From Alphaproteobacteria bacterium (GTDB lineage: Bacteria; Pseudomonadota; Alphaproteobacteria; Micavibrionales; UBA1664), in assembly GCA_018969935.1 (NCBI GenBank), contig JAGWXJ010000004.1, positions 1 to 31,706 on the forward strand: a stretch of 31,706 nucleotides of DNA. The letters are read 5' to 3'. This document shows positions 1-9,265 of the stretch, piece after piece. Made by a program: the position numbers and the translations under genes. Numbering within the stretch: the stretch's first letter is position 1; every line of letters starts with the position of its first letter. The notes under the pieces are model-generated. The model saw nothing but the letters and a program-made list of their open reading frames with translations, was not told where the DNA came from and did not search any database.

Positions 1-1801
1 CCAGCACCTCGGCCCACTGGTAGCTGTAATAGCCGGCCGAATACCCGCCTGAAAACAAATGCCCGAAGCTGGTGGAGATACATCCGCCCTCGTAAGGCAT
101 CAGCGAAAGGGGCTCAAGCACGCTGCGCTCGAATTTCAGCACATCCGTAATGGTCGCAGGGTCCGTGCTGTGCCAGGCCATATCAAGGGTGCCCAGCTGT
201 ACTTGACGTAGCAATGTCCAGCCGGCCATGAAGTTTTGCGATGCTTTTAGGGCATCAATCAGGTTCTGCGGGATGGTTTCGCCCGTCTGGTAATGCTTGG
301 CAAACAGGTCCAGCGTTTCCTTTTCACTCAGCCAGTTTTCCATCATCTGGCTCGGCAGCTCCACAAAATCCCAGTAAACGGACGTGCCGGATACGGATGG
401 CAGATCAATCTCGGTCAGAAGGGTGTGCAGCGCGTGGCCCATTTCATGGAACAGCGTTTCGACTTCATCGAAGGTAATGAGCGAAGGTTTGTCCTTCGTG
501 GGTTTCGTGAAGTTGCACACGATGGTGGAAAGCGGCAGGCCCGTCGTGCCGTCACGCATGATGCGGCGTTCCCTGAAGGTGCCTTGCCACGCGCCCGAAC
601 GTTTGCCCCCGCGGGGGAAGAAATCGGCATACAAAAGCCCAAGGGCTTGGCCGCTGGCGGTATCAACCACCTCGAACGTCTGCACCTCGGGGTGGTAAAC
701 AGGGTAGTTTTTGGATTCGCGGAAAGTCAGGCCAAACAGCTTTTCACAGTGCTGGAAGCAGCCTTGCAAAACCGCCTGTACGGGGAAGTAGGGGCGCAGC
801 TGTTCGGAATCGAAAGCATACTTCTTCTGCTTCAGTTTCTCGCTGTAATAGCCGATATCCCAAGGCTTCAGCTCTACACCCGCAAAGGCTTTCAGTTCGG
901 CCAGTTCTTCCTTGGCTTTCTTCATGCCCACGTTTTTCAGGCGCTCAAGGAAGGCCATGACACGCGCGGGCGTTTCAGCCATGCGGCGTTCCAGCACAAA
1001 ATCCGCGTGGGTTTTGTAGCCAAGCAGGTTGGCGCGTTCATGGCGCAGTTTCACGATTTGCAGGGTCGTTTCGCAGTTGTCATGGGCATCGCCAAAGGCG
1101 CGGGCGCCAAACGCGCGCCACATTTTTTCACGTAGGCCGCGGTTGTCCGCATAGGTCATGAACGGGCCGTAGGAGGGATAATCAAGGGTAAACAGCCACG
1201 CATCCTTGTGGCCCTTGGCCTCTGCTTCCTCATGGGCGGCGGTAATGGCGCTTTCGGGCAAGCCCGCAAGTTCGGCCTTGTCCGTCACCAGCATGCTGAA
1301 GGCTTTGGTGGATTTAAGGTAGTTATCCGAATAACGGGGGCTGAGCTTCGATAGCTCGGCATCAATGTCTTTCAGGCGTGCCTTGCCTTTTGCGTCCAGC
1401 AAGGCGCCATTACGTACAAAACCCTTCCAGTGCTTTTCAAGGGTGGCGTACTGCGCCTTGTTGAGCTTCAGGCTTTCGCGCTTGTTCCATAGGGTGTCGA
1501 CAAGCTTGAACAGTTCCTCGTCTTGCGAAATCTCGGATGAAAACGCGGCCGAGATGGGGCCGAGTTTCTGGGCCAGCTCCTGCATTTCGTCGGTGGTATC
1601 GGTGCCGAGGAGGCCGTAAAAAATCTCCAGAAGGGCGGAAAGCTCCTCGTCGCAGGTCTCAAGTTCCACGATGGCCGAAAAATCGGCACGGCCCGATGCT
1701 TTAAGGGCGGCAATGCGCGCGCGGGCAAGGGCAATGGTGTCGTTGACACCTTTGATATAGTCGAAGTTCTGGTATTTCGAGAAGTCTGGCGAAGCGATCA
1801 T
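1..1801 (-). CDS. prlC: M3 family zinc oligopeptidase (oligopeptidase A-like), C-terminus cut by window edge
   Basis: This is a cytoplasmic metallopeptidase that should degrade short peptides, including cleaved signal peptides. The 600 codons present run without a stop from an ATG at 1801 to the left edge. The zinc site HEMGH is at residues 452-456 and the third ligand is probably E481 in DFVELPSQMMENW. That ELPSQ-x-MENW form matches oligopeptidase A (PrlC) better than dipeptidyl carboxypeptidase (Dcp). Near the edge the typical GGYSAGYYSYQWAEV segment is visible, so only about 80 C-terminal residues should be missing. The ATG at 1801 was chosen because it opens the protein (MIASPDFSKYQNFDYIKG) and lies just downstream of a promoter with a leaderless layout. 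The gene is on the same strand as the methyltransferase gene that ends 50 bp upstream but appears to have its own promoter. Family assignment is firm; the exact subfamily is inferred. Confidence 0.93.
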   Translation of the reverse strand, partial: MIASPDFSKYQNFDYIKGVNDTIALARARIAALKASGRADFSAIVELETCDEELSALLEIFYGLLGTDTTDEMQELAQKLGPISAAFSSEISQDEELFKLVDTLWNKRESLKLNKAQYATLEKHWKGFVRNGALLDAKGKARLKDIDAELSKLSPRYSDNYLKSTKAFSMLVTDKAELAGLPESAITAAHEEAEAKGHKDAWLFTLDYPSYGPFMTYADNRGLREKMWRAFGARAFGDAHDNCETTLQIVKLRHERANLLGYKTHADFVLERRMAETPARVMAFLERLKNVGMKKAKEELAELKAFAGVELKPWDIGYYSEKLKQKKYAFDSEQLRPYFPVQAVLQGCFQHCEKLFGLTFRESKNYPVYHPEVQTFEVVDTASGQALGLLYADFFPRGGKRSGAWQGTFRERRIMRDGTTGLPLSTIVCNFTKPTKDKPSLITFDEVETLFHEMGHALHTLLTEIDLPSVSGTSVYWDFVELPSQMMENWLSEKETLDLFAKHYQTGETIPQNLIDALKASQNFMAGWTLLRQVQLGTLDMAWHSTDPATITDVLKFERSVLEPLSLMPYEGGCISTSFGHLFSGGYSAGYYSYQWAEVL

Positions 1802-1807
1802 GCCATA

Positions 1808-1836
1808 AATGTATGGCGTATCGCAGGTTCTGGCAA
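1808..1836 (-). promoter_or_regulatory. Promoter of the M3 peptidase gene, leaderless layout
   Basis: Reading leftwards, TTGCCA (1836-1831), a 17-bp spacer and TACATT (1813-1808) form a good sigma70-type promoter. Only 6 nt separate the -10 box from the ATG at 1801, so transcription should start at or next to the start codon. No Shine-Dalgarno sequence is present. Confidence 0.6.
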
Positions 1837-1851
1837 TCGCTAGGGGCTAAA

Positions 1852-3030
1852 TTACTTGGCGGCGCAGGCAACGCGGGGCATGTTGCCGTTACGGCTTCTT
1901 ACAGCCGTGTTCTGGAACATGTGGATGGTAGGCCCGCTGTCTTCTTCAGTGGAAACAAGGGTCGTCATGCCAACTTCGTTACCGGCGGCGCTGACGTTTT
2001 CAACGGCAGGCTTGTACGAGCTGATGATGTGGAATTCATGGCCGGGCATCAGGTTGATGCGGTGGGTCACGCTGGTCGAGCCGCCGTTTTTGTAAGGCAC
2101 GACAAACTGCATCGGGCGTGTAACCACAAGCTTGTGGTCGACCGATTGGGCTTTCGGGTTCCATACGCTGCGCACCTGGAAGTTTTTGACATCAAGGCCG
2201 CGGAATGCCGGAACATGCTTCGAGATAGCCTCGATAACGTTCAGGTACAGGCGGAAGAAATCTTTGGTTTTATAGGCGCCAACGGCCGATTGCGGGTCTT
2301 CGTTGGAATCATACGTCGCAAGCACATAACCACCGGGGCCGGCAATACGGCCAAGGGCCTTAAGGTCGGTTTTGAACTGCTCGCTCGGGAATGTGTCGTG
2401 GTTGCGCGATTCCGTGTTCGTGATAAGGCCGCCGGTGCAAATGACCAGCGTTTCCATCGGGTCGGCTTCGTTGTCGTACAGCTTGGCGGCGGCGCGGAAG
2501 TCCATGGTAATGCCGCGGTGTTTCAGCGGGCGGCCAAGTTCCTTGGCAAGGCTGGCAACGCCTTCGCAGGCAAGCAGGTTGAAGTGTTCGGAAATGTCGA
2601 CTGTATCGATCTGCTCGACATTCGGCAGTTCGCGGATGATCTGGCCTTCTTTGCGCAGGAAGGCTTCTTTGGGGCCGGGGCCTACAACAACCACGCGGCG
2701 TACATTGCGCGCGCGGTTATAGATGACCGCGCTGTGGTCTTCCAGCACTTTGATATCGCCGCTGCGCGGATAGTATTTTTTGTGTAGCGTGGCCTTGTTG
2801 TAGAACGAACCATCGGGGTCCAGCTTGTAGGCGGCGTTACCAAGGGCGTTGGGCTCGAGCTTCACAAAGATATTGATGGCAATCGCCAGAAGTTCGTCAG
2901 GCGTAAGTTCGGTTTTGCTATTGGAGTTCACAGGCAACGCCCCGCCCACGCGGCCGCCGCTGCGTGCAACGCTGCACACATGGCCTTGGCCGCCATCGAC
3001 GAGTTGAGCGAAGTGAACATCAGCCGGCAT
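1852..3030 (-). CDS. EgtD-like SAM-dependent methyltransferase of unknown substrate
   Basis: A 392-residue protein starting at the ATG at 3030; that ATG overlaps the end of the upstream XRE gene by 11 bp, suggesting translational coupling. Residues about 113-147 (VVVVGPGPKEAFLR then DTVDISEHF) have the layout of a class I SAM-binding site. The following stretch (DFRAAAKL, LVICTGGLITNTES, YVLATYDSNEDP, GAYKTKDFFRLYLNVIEAI) follows the order of conserved blocks in the histidine-specific methyltransferase family (Methyltransf_33/EgtD). The usual EgtD N-terminal YDxxGSxLF motif is not visible, so the substrate is unlikely to be assumed as histidine. The first ~50 residues have no recognisable similarity. 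No egtB-like sulfoxide synthase is nearby, so ergothioneine synthesis is not supported. I am fairly sure of the fold and unsure of the role. Confidence 0.72.
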   Translation of the reverse strand: MPADVHFAQLVDGGQGHVCSVARSGGRVGGALPVNSNSKTELTPDELLAIAINIFVKLEPNALGNAAYKLDPDGSFYNKATLHKKYYPRSGDIKVLEDHSAVIYNRARNVRRVVVVGPGPKEAFLRKEGQIIRELPNVEQIDTVDISEHFNLLACEGVASLAKELGRPLKHRGITMDFRAAAKLYDNEADPMETLVICTGGLITNTESRNHDTFPSEQFKTDLKALGRIAGPGGYVLATYDSNEDPQSAVGAYKTKDFFRLYLNVIEAISKHVPAFRGLDVKNFQVRSVWNPKAQSVDHKLVVTRPMQFVVPYKNGGSTSVTHRINLMPGHEFHIISSYKPAVENVSAAGNEVGMTTLVSTEEDSGPTIHMFQNTAVRSRNGNMPRVACAAK

Positions 3031-3694
3031 TTGCCTTATCCTTGGCTTTGTGTTCGACAGTGCGTGCGCGGTCCCAGATGTCATTGAACTGGATGGAGTA
3101 GGCCATCGCAACCGCAGGGTAGTTGAGGGCAATCACGGTCGGTTCGGGATTGAACAGGATGATCGCAAGCTTCTGGCCGTAAATGTAGAACGGCACGGAA
3201 GAGAACTGGTCTTTGCTGATGGCGCGGTACTGGGCAAAGTCGTCGCCCGGTACAAAGTCGTCACCTTCGCGGATCAGGAATTTGTAACCGATGTTGGTCA
3301 GGCCTTTCATGCGCTCGATGTGGACATGCACGTAATCGCCGAGTGCTTTGAAGAACTGGCGCTCGTCAACGTTGCTCACCATCACTTCCGTGTGGCCGTC
3401 GATGTTGCGCAGGGTGTTGTATATATCGTCATAGAATTGCTTGAAGCCTTCGTAGCCTTCAAACACATGGACGTCGCCGCTCTTCACGCGCACGCCTTCT
3501 TTGCCGATGAAGTCGATGCCCGCTACTTCAAAAGATTTGCGGATGATCTGCAGAGTGCTTTCACGCGCTTGCGTGTGGCCGCTCTCGATGTTGCCGATGG
3601 ACGTAGTTGAAATTCCAGTACGGCGAGAGAGTTCTGCCTGTGACCAGTCGAGGAGGCCTCGAGCGCCGCGTATCTGTGCTGTCGATATCGTCAT
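3020..3694 (-). CDS. XRE-family transcriptional regulator with C-terminal sensor-like domain
   Basis: A 224-residue regulator. Residues about 8-60 form a Cro/CI-type helix-turn-helix (WSQAELSRRTGISTTSIGNI), followed by FEVAGIDFIGKEGVRVK, the hallmark tail of short alphaproteobacterial XRE repressors. Those proteins usually end there; here about 150 more residues follow. This extension contains TEVMVSNVDERQF, a central helix, and FYIYGQKLAIILF...IALNYPAVAMAYSIQFNDIW near the end. That pattern recalls the PLD-like effector-binding domain at the C-terminus of TrmB-type sugar regulators, where a late block reads 'iyGdkvaii' and then 'FxxxW'. The resemblance is by eye and needs a profile search. 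It probably regulates itself and the overlapping methyltransferase gene. The start is the ATG at 3694, about 43 nt from the predicted -10 box, so this gene has a normal leader. Confidence 0.85.
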   Translation of the reverse strand: MTISTAQIRGARGLLDWSQAELSRRTGISTTSIGNIESGHTQARESTLQIIRKSFEVAGIDFIGKEGVRVKSGDVHVFEGYEGFKQFYDDIYNTLRNIDGHTEVMVSNVDERQFFKALGDYVHVHIERMKGLTNIGYKFLIREGDDFVPGDDFAQYRAISKDQFSSVPFYIYGQKLAIILFNPEPTVIALNYPAVAMAYSIQFNDIWDRARTVEHKAKDKANAG

Positions 3695-3737
3695 GGTTGA
3701 CCGTCTTTATAGTCTTCTTGTCTGTTCCGGTACAAGG

Positions 3738-3766
3738 TTAATAATACCAGTTATACATAATGTCAA
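3738..3766 (-). promoter_or_regulatory. Promoter of the XRE-methyltransferase operon
   Basis: Reading leftwards, TTGACA (3766-3761, perfect consensus), a 17-bp spacer and TATTAA (3743-3738). The spacer contains the near-palindrome TTATACATAA (3751-3760), which sits where a repressor would block RNA polymerase. The predicted leader is about 35-40 nt. Confidence 0.6.
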
Positions 3767-3822
3767 GTTTTGTGAAATGTAAACTGTGGATTATTTTTTT
3801 AAAACCTCTTCCATTTTTATTC

Positions 3823-3852
3823 TTGACAATGGAAACAGCAAGGGGGTATCTA
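3823..3852 (+). promoter_or_regulatory. Promoter upstream of the 133-residue orphan gene
   Basis: TTGACA (3823-3828, perfect consensus), an 18-bp spacer and TATCTA (3847-3852). It points towards the gene at 3973 and would give a leader of roughly 115 nt that is AT-rich in its first half. It diverges from the XRE promoter about 57 bp away. Confidence 0.5.
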
Positions 3853-3962
3853 TATGACAAAAAATAAAGAATAACTTATAAAAAAAACAACAGGCCCTAA
3901 AGGCCAATTCTGCCGATTTTTGTAGGGATTTTCCGGACAAACGGCACGGTAATATAGAAGGC

Positions 3963-3974
3963 ATATATATATAT
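3963..3974 (+). repeat. (AT)6 dinucleotide run between Shine-Dalgarno and start codon
   Basis: Six AT units fill the space between AGAAGG and the ATG at 3973; the last unit forms the first two bases of that start codon. Gain or loss of a unit would alter the ribosome-binding-site spacing by 2 nt without changing the protein. Confidence 0.85.
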
Positions 3975-4374
3975 GAAACCGGCTTTGGACACGCTGATGG
4001 ATAGGCTGCAAGCCACCCGTACGGAGGGTTGGCAGTACCTCGAAGTCAAGCAAATGGCTGAAATTCTGGCCCGTCACCGCGAAAAGGCGCGTATGGCCGT
4101 GCGGGAGTACCGCATGCACAAACGCACCCAAATGGCGGAACACGATGCCATCGAAAAGCTGTATCTGGGCTATGAAGCGATGTTTTTGCGCGATCATGTC
4201 CGCGATGCGGTCCGGCTTTATATCTTGGTAAACCGCGATTTTCATGAAGCCCAGCGCTCGTACCTCGAAGGCCTGAAGGCCCCGCACGGTACGGTTACGG
4301 CTAAACCGGTTATCAGGCTTGAAGGTTCCAACAAGCCTGAAAGTAAGCAAAACAGCCGCAAAAAAGCGGCGTAA
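3973..4374 (+). CDS. Hypothetical protein, small, charged, mostly helical
   Basis: I do not recognise this 133-residue protein. It is rich in Arg, Lys and Glu and looks helical from end to end (for example EILARHREKARMAVREYRMHKRTQ and EAMFLRDHVRDAVRLYILV). There is no signal peptide, membrane segment or Cys pair. The C-terminal ~25 residues are polar and basic (SNKPESKQNSRKKAA), probably disordered and possibly nucleic-acid contacting. Its composition and codon use match the surrounding chromosome, and it has a Shine-Dalgarno AGAAGG at 3956-3961, 11 nt before the ATG. The gap between that site and the ATG is an (AT) dinucleotide run that also supplies the first two bases of the start codon. 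It is a monocistronic unit with its own promoter and terminator. It is likely a real gene; its function is unknown. Confidence 0.7.
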   Translation: MKPALDTLMDRLQATRTEGWQYLEVKQMAEILARHREKARMAVREYRMHKRTQMAEHDAIEKLYLGYEAMFLRDHVRDAVRLYILVNRDFHEAQRSYLEGLKAPHGTVTAKPVIRLEGSNKPESKQNSRKKAA

Positions 4375-4390
4375 TGGTCACACACGGCTA

Positions 4391-4452
4391 ATTCCCGGTA
4401 ACGGGAATTTCCCCGACCCTCGAGGCTCCCCCGCTTCGGGGGTCAATTTTTT
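4391..4452 (+). terminator. Tandem hairpins ending in a rho-independent terminator
   Basis: A first 7-bp hairpin, ATTCCCG-GTAA-CGGGAAT (4391-4408), has a GNRA-type loop. It is followed by CCCCCG-CTT-CGGGGG (4428-4442) and TTTTTT at 4447-4452. The second is a good terminator for the gene ending at 4374. Its last bases touch the stop codon of dsbB on the other strand. Confidence 0.75.
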
Positions 4453-4943
4453 CTGATGAAAAGGGATGTAAAGGCGCAAGCCGCAAGCCCGAGCGAGAAC
4501 AGGAAATTGTATCCCGCCATCGAAATCCCGAACATCGACCACGCTATCTGGTCGCACCGCGCATGGGGTGTACCCATGATGCGCGCGCGTATGGCCTCTA
4601 TGCTGTCACCTTCGAAGGTGGTGGTGCAGGCCTCGGTGCCCAGCCACCAGTGCTGCTCGACGCCCACTTGGAAAAAGCCGGTTGCGGCACCGGCTGCAAA
4701 CAGCAGCCCGATACCAAATATAATAAGCCGCGAAACGGGCAGGGGCGTAAAATAGGCAACCCCGCCCAGCACCATGATGATGGCATAGGGGATGCGCTGG
4801 TACAGGCACAGGATGCAGGGCTCAAGCCCGAAACCGAATTGCGCCGTATAGGCCGCCGCCAGCGCCAGCGCCGAAATAATGGCGAATATCGGCCCCGCTA
4901 TAGGGGCCTGTGCAATACGGCGAATGAAAATTTCTGGCGACAT
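4443..4943 (-). CDS. dsbB: DsbB-type disulfide bond formation protein
   Basis: A 166-residue inner-membrane protein with four hydrophobic segments (about 15-34, 53-70, 73-93 and 138-160). DsbB passes electrons from DsbA in the periplasm to quinone, regenerating the oxidant for protein disulfides. The sequence shows EPCILCLYQR with the first redox pair C43/C46 and the arginine that follows it in the family. The second periplasmic pair is C106 (TEACTTTF) and C130 (HARCDQ), next to VEQHWW. All four catalytic cysteines are present. The ATG at 4943 gives the usual short N-terminus. Longer starts would run through the neighbouring gene and would need it to be translated antisense. No dsbA is in the window. 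The gene diverges from the HAD-like gene with only 29 bp between the two start codons. Confidence 0.9.
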   Translation of the reverse strand: MSPEIFIRRIAQAPIAGPIFAIISALALAAAYTAQFGFGLEPCILCLYQRIPYAIIMVLGGVAYFTPLPVSRLIIFGIGLLFAAGAATGFFQVGVEQHWWLGTEACTTTFEGDSIEAIRARIMGTPHARCDQIAWSMFGISMAGYNFLFSLGLAACAFTSLFIRKN

Positions 4944-4966
4944 GCGGCCAGTATCTACCCTATTAT
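4937..4966 (+). promoter_or_regulatory. Promoter of the HAD-like gene, leaderless layout
   Basis: GCGACA (4937-4942), an 18-bp spacer and TATTAT (4961-4966), then 6 nt to the ATG at 4973. There is no Shine-Dalgarno. The -35 box overlaps the dsbB start codon on the other strand. Confidence 0.55.
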
Positions 4967-4979
4967 GGGCCGATGTCCA
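4950..4979 (-). promoter_or_regulatory. Promoter of dsbB, leaderless layout
   Basis: Reading leftwards, TGGACA (4979-4974, five of six consensus bases), an 18-bp spacer and GATACT (4955-4950), then 6 nt to the ATG at 4943. An alternative -10 is TAGATA with a 16-bp spacer. The -35 box lies over the first codons of the HAD-like gene, so both promoters occupy the same DNA. Confidence 0.5.
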
Positions 4980-5563
4980 TAGCTGCCGAAACCGCCGAAC
5001 TGGTAAAACCGGAAGACCAGAAAATCCTGTTCCTCGATCTCGAGGGCGTGATGACGCGCGGCATGATGCAAAGCCTGAGCGCTGTCTGGATGTTCCACTT
5101 TGATACCGACGCCAAATACTCGGGTGCTGCGACATATCAGGTCAGCAAGCTGGTCAACAAATTCGGCTTTAAAATCGTTCTCATCACGCGCCACGGCCAT
5201 AATGATAGCGAGGATCTGCGCCGCAGGCTCCGTCTGGCCAAAATCGAACCATCATGGCTCTACAGGGAAGACCCCGAGGCCATCCCCACCATCCACCAGC
5301 ACAAGGGCGACTCCGTCATGGAATGGCTGGGGAGGAATACGCACATCAAAATCGAAAACACGGTAGCGCTGGAAGATAACCCCGAAAGCCTTAAAAAGCG
5401 TCGCAACGGCGGCACGGGATACCCCGAGGAAAGGATTATCCCCGTCAACGGCAGCACCGGTATGATTTTCAAGGATTATCAGGAAGTCTTGCGTCTGGTG
5501 GGTCTCGAAGATCCTACACTTTCGACAGCAGCCACTCCCCAGCAGAAAACGCAACCACAGTAA
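4973..5563 (+). CDS. HAD-superfamily-like protein with altered catalytic motif
   Basis: A 196-residue soluble protein. ILFLDLEGVM at residues 18-27 aligns with HAD motif I (hhhDxDGx), with the nucleophile candidate D22. The second aspartate, normally the acid/base, is replaced by E24. KIVLITRHGHND looks like motif II (Thr after a strand), K in HQHKGDSV fits motif III, and VALEDNPES fits motif IV. The pattern resembles the small HAD domains found with RNA-repair proteins, which often start 'LFLDhDGV', but no ligase or kinase partner is present. It could be an active phosphatase, since Glu can sometimes replace the acid, or a non-catalytic relative. The C-terminal ~15 residues are Thr/Gln-rich and probably disordered. 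The last 50 bp overlap the convergent ExoD-family gene. Confidence 0.65.
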   Translation: MSIAAETAELVKPEDQKILFLDLEGVMTRGMMQSLSAVWMFHFDTDAKYSGAATYQVSKLVNKFGFKIVLITRHGHNDSEDLRRRLRLAKIEPSWLYREDPEAIPTIHQHKGDSVMEWLGRNTHIKIENTVALEDNPESLKKRRNGGTGYPEERIIPVNGSTGMIFKDYQEVLRLVGLEDPTLSTAATPQQKTQPQ

Positions 5564-6239
5564 GCCCGATAACCCATGTGGTGCCTAATAGCCCTGCAAT
5601 CAGGGCGGCAAGCCCGTCGCGGCAAACAATTCCCATGGCCATCACAAGCATGCAAATGCTGGGCACCGTATTGCTGAACGGGAAGGGCAGAAGCACCGAG
5701 CAGGTCATGAGCATGCCAAGGGAACCGCATATAAGTGAAAGGGCATGGTCGCTGAATTTGTCGGTCAGGCGCGGTTTGAAAAGACGCTCGAACTTTTCAA
5801 TCCATGGCTTGCCTTTGCCAAAAGCCTTTATCAGGAAATCGCCCGATATTTCGTAATCCAAAACCTTTTGCGGAAGGCGCGGCGTATCGCGCCCCAAAAT
5901 CATCTGGAGGCACAGGTAAAACAGGGGGATGCCCAATATGGTATCCAGCGGCGGAATTTTGGGAATGGGGATACTTAAAGGCAGCGTAAAAAGTACCAGC
6001 AAAACCCCAAAACCGCGCTCGTGCAGGGCATTCACAATATTGCCGACCTTGGTATTTTTCCCTGCAAACGGCGTCAGCACCTTTTCAAAAAGATGCGAGA
6101 GTTTGACGTCATCAAGCGGGCCGTGGGGGGTATTGTCTTCGAACTTCACGCAAAGGGGTTTGCGCCTATTTGTGCATACCGTCAAGAGGGTCTTTAAAAT
6201 CCCCTTTTCTTGAATTTTCGGTGTGCTATTGATGGGCAC
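5514..6239 (-). CDS. ExoD-family membrane protein (exopolysaccharide synthesis)
   Basis: A 241-residue inner-membrane protein of the ExoD family, whose founding member affects exopolysaccharide production and alkaline tolerance in Sinorhizobium; the biochemical activity is not settled. The diagnostic order is visible: GNIVNALHERGFGVLLVLFTLP, PIPKIPPLDTILGIPLFYL, LQMILGRDTPRLPQKVL, then a linker ending FKPRLTD, then LPFPFSNTVPSICMLVMAMGI and RDGLAALIAGL. The start is a GTG at 6239, backed by an excellent Shine-Dalgarno (AGAGGTGAG, complement of 6246-6254) 6 nt upstream. No in-frame ATG lies in the N-terminal part. The first ~45 residues are polar and longer than in many family members. The gene is divergent from odhA with 27 bp between the starts, and its 3' end overlaps the HAD-like gene tail to tail by 50 bp. 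Confidence 0.85.
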   Translation of the reverse strand: MPINSTPKIQEKGILKTLLTVCTNRRKPLCVKFEDNTPHGPLDDVKLSHLFEKVLTPFAGKNTKVGNIVNALHERGFGVLLVLFTLPLSIPIPKIPPLDTILGIPLFYLCLQMILGRDTPRLPQKVLDYEISGDFLIKAFGKGKPWIEKFERLFKPRLTDKFSDHALSLICGSLGMLMTCSVLLPFPFSNTVPSICMLVMAMGIVCRDGLAALIAGLLGTTWVIGLTVVAFSAGEWLLSKV

Positions 6240-6266
6240 CTAAAAACTCACCTCTAGGGAAATAAA

Positions 6267-9194
<2,928 letters not shown>

Positions 9195-9231
9195 TGCGCT
9201 GAAGGCATAGGCCATACAAAACATCGATTGG

Positions 9232-9265
9232 TGAAGGGCGTTCAGGCTTGCTTGAATGCCCTTCA
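9232..9265 (+). other. Strong hairpin spanning the dapA start region
   Basis: TGAAGGGCGTTCA (9232-9244) pairs with TGAATGCCCTTCA (9253-9265) over 13 bp, with one G:U pair and an 8-nt loop. The downstream arm contains the ATG at 9256 and the first base of the ATG at 9265. On a transcript reading through from odhA it would bury the dapA start. Only TGTTT follows, so it is a poor intrinsic terminator. Confidence 0.75.

Noticed and set aside
293..1135. 280-codon plus-strand frame over the M3 peptidase gene
   Set aside because: Antisense to the HEMGH-containing peptidase that runs off the left edge.
1813..2787. 324-codon plus-strand frame over the methyltransferase gene
   Set aside because: Antisense to a gene with recognisable SAM-binding motifs and an operon start.
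3854..3874. Six-codon mini-ORF (ATGACAAAAAATAAAGAATAA is 21 nt; core ATGACAAAAAATAAAG) after AGGGGG
   Set aside because: The predicted transcription start (about 3859) lies after its ATG, so it would not be translated as a leader peptide.
3850..4350. 166-codon minus-strand frame opposite the 133-residue gene
   Set aside because: The plus-strand frame has promoter, ribosome site and terminator; the minus frame has none and carries low-complexity A/T-derived residues at its end.
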